A stretch of 64,000 nt of DNA from Paractinoplanes ovalisporus (lineage in GTDB: Bacteria; Actinomycetota; Actinomycetes; Mycobacteriales; Micromonosporaceae), in assembly GCF_016834655.1 (NCBI RefSeq), contig NZ_JAENHP010000010.1, positions 1 to 64,000 of the forward strand, read 5' to 3'. Below are positions 59,585-64,000 of the stretch, piece after piece. The notes beneath the pieces are model-generated. The model was given only the letters and a program-made list of their open reading frames with translations. It did not search any database and was not told where the DNA came from. Both the position numbers and the translations under genes were made by a program. Every line of letters starts with the position of its first letter. Within the stretch, counting starts at the first letter, position 1.

Positions 59585-59699
59585 CCGGCCCACGCCCGTG
59601 ACCGGCCCACGCCCGTGACCGGCCCACGCCCGTGACCGGCCCACGCCCGTGACCGGCCCACGCCCGTGACCGGCCCACGCCCGTGACCGGCCCGTGGGC
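59581..59699 (+). repeat. 17-bp tandem repeat, six perfect units plus one degenerate
   Basis: Unit GTGACCGGCCCACGCCC occurs six times without a mismatch at 59581, 59598, 59615, 59632, 59649 and 59666, then a seventh changed unit at 59683. The stop codon TGA of the regulator gene is within the first unit. The seventh unit ends GGGCGTG, the complement of CACGCCC, so the end of the array can fold into a hairpin. No spacers of variable sequence exist, so this is not a CRISPR. Confidence 0.92.
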
Positions 59700-59785
59700 G
59701 TGACCCTGACCGGCTGCCGTGATCGGACAGTCCGGGACGTGAGACGGATCGCCGCCGGGCATCCGCAGCCTGCCGTGTCGTAAAA

Positions 59786-59854
59786 GACAGAACGATCGGT
59801 CTTGACGCCATCGATTCGGCGCGGCTAACGTCTGCACTGACAGAACGTTCGTTA
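59786..59854 (+). promoter_or_regulatory. Promoter with two TetR operators (EthD-like gene)
   Basis: Operator GACAGAACGATCGGTC (59786-59801) abuts the -35 TTGACG (59802-59807); the -10 TAACGT (59826-59831) follows after 18 bases; a second operator GACAGAACGTTCGTTA (59839-59854) covers the start region. The two cores AACGAT/AACGTT are 53 bp apart. GGGGAG precedes the ATG. Confidence 0.75.
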
Positions 59855-59871
59855 CCTCTGGGGAGTAAGTC

Positions 59872-60171
59872 ATGCCTACGAAAATCACGCTGGTCATCGG
59901 CAATCCGGCCGACCCGGACGAGTTCGAGAAGATCTACGCCGACGTGCGGGCCGCCGCCGAGACCTTCCCGAAGCTGCAGCGGGTCGAGTCGGCCAAGGTG
60001 TGGCCCAAGGAGGACGGCACCGCTACCCCGGCGTACCGCACGCTCGACCTCTACTTCGCCAGCTACGAGGACGCCTCGGCGGCGGTCGCCACGCCGGCCG
60101 CCGGCGCCGTCTTCGGCGGTCTTCAAGGCGCGCAGGTCGAGATCACCGGCTTGTTCTCGGACATCGAGTAG
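59872..60171 (+). CDS. EthD-family small protein
   Basis: The 99-aa protein (MPTKITLVIGNPADPDEFEKIYADVRAAAETFPKLQRVESAKVWPKEDGTATPAYRTLDLYF) has the dimeric alpha/beta-barrel pattern of EthD proteins. EthD accompanies cytochrome P450 ether-degradation genes, but many relatives are stand-alone and without known function. It is the first target of the double-operator TetR regulon and is followed by a strong terminator, so it is monocistronic. Confidence 0.78.
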   Translation: MPTKITLVIGNPADPDEFEKIYADVRAAAETFPKLQRVESAKVWPKEDGTATPAYRTLDLYFASYEDASAAVATPAAGAVFGGLQGAQVEITGLFSDIE

Positions 60172-60183
60172 AGCCTCGCCCTT

Positions 60184-60220
60184 TCCGGCCCGGTCACCGT
60201 TATCAGGTGGCCGGGCCGGA
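60184..60220 (+). terminator. Hairpin terminator after the EthD-like gene
   Basis: TCCGGCCCGGTCACC and GGTGGCCGGGCCGGA form a 15-bp stem with one T/G wobble and loop GTTATCA, starting 13 bp after the stop codon. Confidence 0.8.
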
Positions 60221-60298
60221 GTGCGTGGGGGGCGATGGGGTCTGCCCTGGCCGACTCCGACGATCCCGCGACGAGTCAACCGACCGCGAGTTCATGTG

Positions 60299-60365
60299 AA
60301 TAGAACGTTCAGTCTTGACGGCGCCTCTCCGGGAGTGCATGCTCGACATGACAGAACGTTCGATC
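60299..60365 (+). promoter_or_regulatory. Promoter with two TetR operators (membrane protein gene)
   Basis: Operator AATAGAACGTTCAGTC (60299-60314) abuts the -35 TTGACG (60315-60320). A -10-like CATGCT (60338-60343) follows after 17 bases, and a second operator GACAGAACGTTCGATC (60350-60365) covers the start region; cores are 51 bp apart. Confidence 0.72.
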
Positions 60366-60390
60366 TCCCAAGACGCTGAAAGGCCCCATC

Positions 60391-60951
60391 GTGAGCACCG
60401 TTGCTGTTTCACCCGGCATCTCGCAGACCGCGTCCGCGCTGCGGCGGCTGTACTTCATCCGGTTCGCGTTCGCCATCGTCTGGGCCGGCGTGACCATCGC
60501 GACCGCCAAGGACGTCAACGCTCTGTCGGTGACGCTGTTCGTGCTCTACCCGCTGTTCGACGTCGGCGCCGCGATCTATGACATGCGCTCGTCGAGGGCG
60601 AGCGGGTCGCCGGCCCTGCTGTACGTGAACATGGCGGTCAGCCTGCTCGCCGCAGTCGGTCTGGGTGTCGCCGCCGCTTCCGGCATCCCGGCGATGCTGC
60701 GGGTGTGGGGCGCGTGGGCCATCGTGGCCGGCGCGGTCCAGCTCGCCGTCGGCCTCCGTCGCCGCGCGATGGGCGGTCAGTGGCCGATGATCATCAGCGG
60801 TGGCATCTCCGTGCTGGCCGGCGCGAACTTCGTCATCAGCGCCGGCGCCGACGACCCGGTGCTGAACCAGGCGGCCGCCTACGCCATCCCCGGCGCCATC
60901 TTCTTCCTCATCGCGGCGTTCCGGCTCGGCCGGGCGGCCAAGGCCAACTGA
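60391..60951 (+). CDS. Small DUF308-like integral membrane protein
   Basis: The 186-aa protein has six predicted membrane helices (for example LYFIRFAFAIVWAGVTIAT, LFVLYPLFDVGAAIYDM, LYVNMAVSLLAAVGLGVAAASG, GAWAIVAGAVQLAVGLRRR, GGISVLAGANFVIS, AAYAIPGAIFFLIAAFRLG), a pattern like DUF308/HdeD-type proteins, function unknown. The start is GTG at 60391 with GAAAGG upstream. It lies under the second double-operator promoter and ends in a terminator, so its role is probably in the response controlled by the TetR protein at 62532-63128. Confidence 0.8.
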   Translation: MSTVAVSPGISQTASALRRLYFIRFAFAIVWAGVTIATAKDVNALSVTLFVLYPLFDVGAAIYDMRSSRASGSPALLYVNMAVSLLAAVGLGVAAASGIPAMLRVWGAWAIVAGAVQLAVGLRRRAMGGQWPMIISGGISVLAGANFVISAGADDPVLNQAAAYAIPGAIFFLIAAFRLGRAAKAN

Positions 60952-60984
60952 CGCCACCGCGGCCCGGCCTTCTGGCCGCCAGGA

Positions 60985-61013
60985 GAAGCCTCCGCCGGAT
61001 CGGCGGAGGCTTC
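60985..61013. terminator. Bidirectional hairpin terminator
   Basis: GAAGCCTCCGCCG and CGGCGGAGGCTTC form a perfect 13-bp stem with a three-base loop, between the convergent ends of the membrane-protein gene (60951) and the monooxygenase-like gene (61042). Confidence 0.88.
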
Positions 61014-61041
61014 CTCGTCCCCGCCCGACCGGCCCTGGTCC

Positions 61042-61746
61042 TCAGGCGTCGGAGCCGGTCACCACGTCGATGACATCGAAGTAGTCGTTCTCGAAGACGG
61101 CCAGCCCGTGGTGGTACTTCTCGCCCGGTGTGAAGCCGGGCTGGTCGAGAAGGACATGCATCTCGTCGAAGGTCGACCACGTCCCGAAGTTGATCATCCG
61201 TTGCGCGTCGTGGCTGCGGTGGAAGTTGATCGTGCGCAGCCCCGGGGTGACCAGCGATGCCGGCGCGCTGGCCTCGATCTTGGCGAGCAGGGCGTCGGCC
61301 TGGTTGTCGAGCACCGTGAACAGGCCGAAGTGCACCAACGGGGAGCGCCGGAGAGAGACGATCGTCGGATCCTCGTGGCCGGCCCGCCAGACCAGGTCAT
61401 AGGTGCGGCGGTCGAGAGTGCGTACCGGAATCCCGGCCTCCTCGACCGCGCCGGCCACGGGTGCCGGTGGCCGGGCGCCCGCGTCGTACTGGCTGTAGAC
61501 GGTGATGCGGTTGTGGTCCCGGCTGGCCAGGACGACCGCGCCGCGGAAGCCCTCGGTCCGGGTCCGGCGGCGCGCCATGTCGATGACGGCGGGCAGGGCG
61601 AGGGTCTGTTCGGCCGTCCGCGTCGGGACCCGGTTGGGCAGCTGCGGTGGGACGGGCCCCGCATGCTCGGCTGTGGGCTCGCCCAGTTTGAGCCGTTCCA
61701 CGTGAGCCTCCGTGGTGGACCGCAGGATCAGTTCGTTGTCGGTCAT
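61042..61746 (-). CDS. Antibiotic biosynthesis monooxygenase (ABM)-like protein
   Basis: The 234-aa protein seems to have two dimeric alpha/beta-barrel halves: GFRGAVVLASRDHNRITVYSQYD (about residues 70-92) and INFHRSHDAQRMINFGTWSTFDEMHVLLDQPGFTPGEKYHHGLAVFENDYFDVIDVV (about 172-228). The phrases MINFGTWST and the aromatic tail are typical of ABM-fold monooxygenases and heme-free oxygenases of secondary metabolism. AGAGGGA lies before the ATG at 61746; upstream codons are not coding. It is divergent from a TetR gene that most likely represses it through two operators between them. Confidence 0.75.
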   Translation of the reverse strand: MTDNELILRSTTEAHVERLKLGEPTAEHAGPVPPQLPNRVPTRTAEQTLALPAVIDMARRRTRTEGFRGAVVLASRDHNRITVYSQYDAGARPPAPVAGAVEEAGIPVRTLDRRTYDLVWRAGHEDPTIVSLRRSPLVHFGLFTVLDNQADALLAKIEASAPASLVTPGLRTINFHRSHDAQRMINFGTWSTFDEMHVLLDQPGFTPGEKYHHGLAVFENDYFDVIDVVTGSDA

Positions 61747-61762
61747 GACATCCCTCTCGCTA

Positions 61763-61813
61763 TTACGGGACTCGCTGGTCTCGTAACAGCTACGGTACCC
61801 GCCGGTCCCGTAA
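61763..61813. promoter_or_regulatory. Two operators in the ABM-like/TetR divergent region
   Basis: TTACGGGAC-N6-GTCTCGTAA (61763-61786) and CTACGGTAC-N6-GTCCCGTAA (61790-61813) are two dyads with the common form TACGGKAC-N6-GTCYCGTA. The outer arms TATTACGGGAC (61761-61771) and GTCCCGTAATA (61805-61815) are also perfect complements. This is a typical TetR operator pair and differs from the AACGTT sites of the other TetR regulon. Confidence 0.8.
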
Positions 61814-61823
61814 TATCGCCAGG

Positions 61824-62435
61824 GTGAGAAACGAAGCGGTTCCCGTCGGGCGTCCCCGTGACCCCGAACTCGAGCGCGCGATCCTCGACTCCGCGGTCGA
61901 GGTGGTGGTGGAGAGCGGCTTCGCGGCGGCCAGGGTGGAGGAGATCGCACGCCGGGCCGGAACCGGGAAGGCGGCCATCTACCGGCGCTGGGCCGGCAAG
62001 ACGGAGTTGGTCGTCGCGGCCGCCGAGCACCTGCAGGCCGATGTCACGGTTCCGGACGAGGGGTCACTCCGCGAAGACCTGGTGATCTGCGTACGCCACT
62101 ACGTCTCACCGGATGCGAGAGCCGCCCTCGTGCTGGCGAACGTGCTGGCCGAGGCGTCGCGGGACGGCGAGGTGCGCGGGGCTGCGACCGAGGTGATCGG
62201 CCGTCCCCCGGCCCGGGCGCTGCGCACGGTCATCGAGCGCGCCGTCGCCCGTGGTGACGTGGACCCGTCGGTCCCGGTCGACCTGATCGCGTCGATCGTC
62301 CCGTCCGTGGCGTTTCGCCAGGTCGTCCTCGAACATCGCGGCCTGGACGAGCCCACGGCCGTCGCGCTCGTCGACGACGTGCTGCTGCCGGCCCTGGGTG
62401 TCCGGTCCGGGCGCGGCGGATCCGGCGCCCACTGA
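61824..62435 (+). CDS. TetR-family repressor (divergent from the ABM-like gene)
   Basis: The 203-aa protein has an N-terminal TetR helix-turn-helix (RPRDPELERAILDSAVEVVVESGFAAARVEEIARRAGTGKAAIYRRWAGKTELVVAAAEH) and a C-terminal ligand domain ending GLDEPTAVALVDDVLLPALG, of the TetR_C_16 / AcrR-like type. It starts with GTG. Two operators fill the gap to the divergent monooxygenase-like gene, so it probably represses that gene and itself until a small ligand binds. Confidence 0.9.
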   Translation: MRNEAVPVGRPRDPELERAILDSAVEVVVESGFAAARVEEIARRAGTGKAAIYRRWAGKTELVVAAAEHLQADVTVPDEGSLREDLVICVRHYVSPDARAALVLANVLAEASRDGEVRGAATEVIGRPPARALRTVIERAVARGDVDPSVPVDLIASIVPSVAFRQVVLEHRGLDEPTAVALVDDVLLPALGVRSGRGGSGAH

Positions 62436-62531
62436 GCGTTCCGTACGGGGAAGGAATTTGCTCCCTCCGTACGAAGTCACGGACGTCACCGGAGCGGAGC
62501 ACCCGTTCCCCGGGGTGGCGATTCGGGCTGG

Positions 62532-63128
62532 TCAGTGCTCCGCCGGGCCGGAGGAGATTTCGATCAGCCGTTCCACCCCGCGCAGGAACGTCTCGCTGAT
62601 CAACGCCGGGTCGAACAGGCAGCCGGCCGCCATGGCGCCGTCGCGGATCATGACGAAGTGGCGGGCGGCCGGCTCGGCCGGTGCACCTCGGAGCCGGGTC
62701 AGCAGGCCGGTGACGGTGTCCAGGAACCAGGCGCGGTGGGCCAGGACGGCCTGGTGCACCGGGGAGCTGGGGTCGGGATATTCGGCGACGGCGTTCAAGA
62801 AGGCGCAGCCCCGGAAGCCGGGGGACTGGATGCCGTCGGCGATCGACCGGCCGAGGGCGCGCAGGGCGTCGGCCGGTGGCAACCCGGCCGTGACGGCACG
62901 CTCGGCCTGACCGCGTATGGCCTGGTCGGCTTCGGTCAGATAGGCGAGAACCAGGTCCTGTTTGCCGGGGAAGTGCCGGTAGAGGGTCGCCCGCGTCACC
63001 TGCGCCTCCGTGACGATGCGTTCGATGCCGACCTTGTGGATGCCTTCCGTGTAGAAGATCCTCGTGGCCGTCTCGAGCAGCCGGGACCGTGCTTCCGACG
63101 GCCGGCCCTCGGGTTCGATGTGTTCCAT
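62532..63128 (-). CDS. TetR-family repressor, likely master of the AACGTT regulon
   Basis: The 198-aa protein has a TetR helix-turn-helix (EARSRLLETATRIFYTEGIHKVGIERIVTEAQVTRATLYRHFPGKQDLVLAYL) and a C-terminal ligand domain (PGFRGCAFLNAVAEYPDPSSPVHQAVLAHRAWF resembles the TetR_C of YcdC/AcrR-like proteins). The ATG at 63128 follows a -10 box by seven bases, with no ribosome-binding site, so translation is probably leaderless. Its own promoter holds one AACGTT operator, and six near-identical sites sit at three other promoters in the window, which makes it their likely regulator; direct proof is absent. The frame is open upstream to 63254, but this part is not coding. Confidence 0.88.
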   Translation of the reverse strand: MEHIEPEGRPSEARSRLLETATRIFYTEGIHKVGIERIVTEAQVTRATLYRHFPGKQDLVLAYLTEADQAIRGQAERAVTAGLPPADALRALGRSIADGIQSPGFRGCAFLNAVAEYPDPSSPVHQAVLAHRAWFLDTVTGLLTRLRGAPAEPAARHFVMIRDGAMAAGCLFDPALISETFLRGVERLIEISSGPAEH

Positions 63129-63135
63129 CCACAGC

Positions 63136-63160
63136 ACTCTAGCGGACAGAACGTTCGTTA
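63136..63160 (-). promoter_or_regulatory. Leaderless promoter and operator of the 62532 TetR gene
   Basis: On the minus strand, the operator GACAGAACGTTCGTTA (written on the plus strand, 63145-63160) lies just upstream of the -10 TAGAGT (63141-63136), which ends seven bases before the ATG at 63128. A repressor here would block RNA polymerase directly. Confidence 0.65.
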
Positions 63161-63231
63161 CTGCAAGAGCAATCTTCTCGGTCGAGATCCTTGATGAAGG
63201 CGCCGTACGGATTTCTGTGACGTAGACATCG

Positions 63232-63300
63232 AATAGAACGTTCGGTATTGACATTGCTTCTTCGCCTCGCCATCGTAGTTCTCAGATAGAACGTTCGTTC
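63232..63300 (+). promoter_or_regulatory. Promoter with two TetR operators (disulfide oxidoreductase gene)
   Basis: Operator AATAGAACGTTCGGTA (63232-63247) abuts the -35 TTGACA (63248-63253). A -10-like CATCGT (63271-63276) follows after 17 bases, and a second operator GATAGAACGTTCGTTC (63285-63300) covers the start region; cores are 53 bp apart. Confidence 0.75.
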
Positions 63301-63353
63301 TTCTCGTTTGAAGAGGCGATCGCTCGAAGAAGCTCGAGGCAAAGGAAGCTGAC

Positions 63354-64000
63354 ATGGACAACATCACGTACGACGTGGTCGTGATCGGCGCCGGCCCGGT
63401 CGGGGAGAACGTGGCCGACCGCGCGGTGCAGGGCGGCCTGAGCGTCGCCATCGTCGAGCGCGAGCTGGTCGGCGGTGAATGCTCCTACTGGGCGTGCATG
63501 CCGACCAAGGCCCTGCTGCGCAGCACCAGCGCACTACGAGCGGCCCGTCAGGTGCCCGGCGCCCGGGAGGCAGTGACCGGCACTCTCGACGCGACCGCGG
63601 TGCTGGCCCGCCGGGACTCCTTCGCCTCCCACTGGAAGGACGACGGCCAGGTGTCCTGGCTCGAGTCGGCCGGGATCGAGCTGTACCGCGGTCAGGGCCG
63701 CATCAGCGGGGAGCGGATGGTCGAGGTCACCGGCGCCGACGGCGTCGTGACCACGCTGACCGCCCGGCACGCGGTGGTCGTCGCGACCGGCAGCAGCGCC
63801 CTGCTGCCCGACATCGACGGCCTGCGCGACGCCCGGCCGTGGAGCAGCCGGGAAGCAGCCGCCGCAACTGGGGTTCCTGCTCGGCTGGCCGTCATCGGTG
63901 GCGGTGTCGTGGCGTCGGAGATGGCGACCGCGTTCACCAGCCTGGGCTCCACGGTCACGCTGCTGGCCCGCGACGGCGTGCTGCACCTGGCCGAGCCGTT
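63354..64000 (+). CDS. Pyridine nucleotide-disulfide oxidoreductase (partial, runs off the window)
   Basis: The visible 215 residues are the FAD domain and the start of the NAD domain of a lipoamide dehydrogenase/mercuric-reductase-type flavoprotein. It starts YDVVVIGAGPVGENVADRAVQGG, has the redox-active disulfide GGECSYWACMPTKALLR (C43 and C48, spacing C-x4-C), the AVVVATGSSALLPDIDG strand and a second Rossmann motif AVIGGGVVASEMATAF. Typical enzymes reduce a disulfide or metal with NAD(P)H. AAAGGAAG precedes the ATG. It belongs to the TetR regulon by its double-operator promoter, which suggests a role in redox or electrophile stress. Confidence 0.88.
   Translation, partial: MDNITYDVVVIGAGPVGENVADRAVQGGLSVAIVERELVGGECSYWACMPTKALLRSTSALRAARQVPGAREAVTGTLDATAVLARRDSFASHWKDDGQVSWLESAGIELYRGQGRISGERMVEVTGADGVVTTLTARHAVVVATGSSALLPDIDGLRDARPWSSREAAAATGVPARLAVIGGGVVASEMATAFTSLGSTVTLLARDGVLHLAEP

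Noticed and set aside
59581..59699. Possible CRISPR array
   Set aside because: Units are directly joined at 17 bp with no variable spacers; it is a plain tandem repeat. The matching repetitive peptide on the minus strand (GRGPVTGV...) is only its translation.
62436..62531. Terminator between the two convergent TetR genes
   Set aside because: CGTACGG and CCGTACG can pair, but the inner arms do not match well; a stem of only seven pairs with a large loop is not convincing.

Overview
The window is very GC-rich with strong G/C preference at third codon positions, frequent GTG starts, ATGA/GTGA stop-start overlaps, SARP/AfsR, MmyB-type, SigE-family and TetR regulators, and secreted ricin/FG-GAP/RHS proteins. 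This points to a filamentous actinobacterium, most likely of the Micromonosporaceae (Actinoplanes-like). That assignment is inferred from style and gene content; there is no rRNA or marker gene in the window. I saw no tRNA, rRNA or CRISPR array.

Region by region. 1-4.0 kb: the end of an IS3-like element abuts a DUF5648-type repeat gene, followed by two tandem right-handed beta-helix proteins and a DM13-domain membrane-anchored protein. 4.3-20.1 kb: one tightly packed operon of five large genes without signal peptides (an M64-type metallopeptidase, a DUF6603-like beta-rich protein, and three unrecognised proteins of 978, 1486 and 873 aa, the last two with IPT/TIG-like N-termini). This is the best candidate for an undescribed system. 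20.2-22.6 kb: a CmtR-type metal sensor with a CtpG-like P-type ATPase, apparently leaderless and autoregulated. 22.6-23.8 kb: a BlaI-family repressor whose M56 partner is only a broken remnant, then a methyltransferase. 23.8-31.2 kb: two divergent FAD oxidoreductases, a DUF427 protein, an MmyB-type regulator divergent from an alpha/beta hydrolase + SDR pair, and a secreted S33 tripeptidyl-aminopeptidase-like enzyme with a clear terminator.

31.3-44.6 kb is a secretion-rich region: a LuxR-type regulator, a secreted DNRLRE/FG-GAP/ricin protein, and divergently a 2176-aa RHS toxin with a HINT domain and a deaminase-like C-terminal domain but no evident immunity gene; then an aldo/keto reductase, a small Cys/His protein behind two perfect palindromes, and a secreted SGNH hydrolase with a ricin lectin domain. 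44.9-49.6 kb: a SARP-NB-ARC-TPR regulator, an NAD(P)-binding protein and a CPBP protease. 49.6-57.5 kb: a SigE-family sigma factor with a membrane-anchored partner, a small exported protein, a fused SecDF paralogue, a bacterial PH-domain pair (YdbS/YdbT-like) and a cation:proton antiporter.

57.5-64 kb: an HSL-type esterase, a PucR-type regulator whose stop codon lies in a 17-bp tandem repeat, and then a compact regulon. A TetR repressor (62.5-63.1 kb) appears to control itself, an EthD-like protein, a small membrane protein and a disulfide oxidoreductase, because seven near-identical operators occur in the four promoters, in the same geometry at the three structural-gene promoters. Embedded in this regulon is a second TetR/monooxygenase-like divergent pair with its own, different operators.
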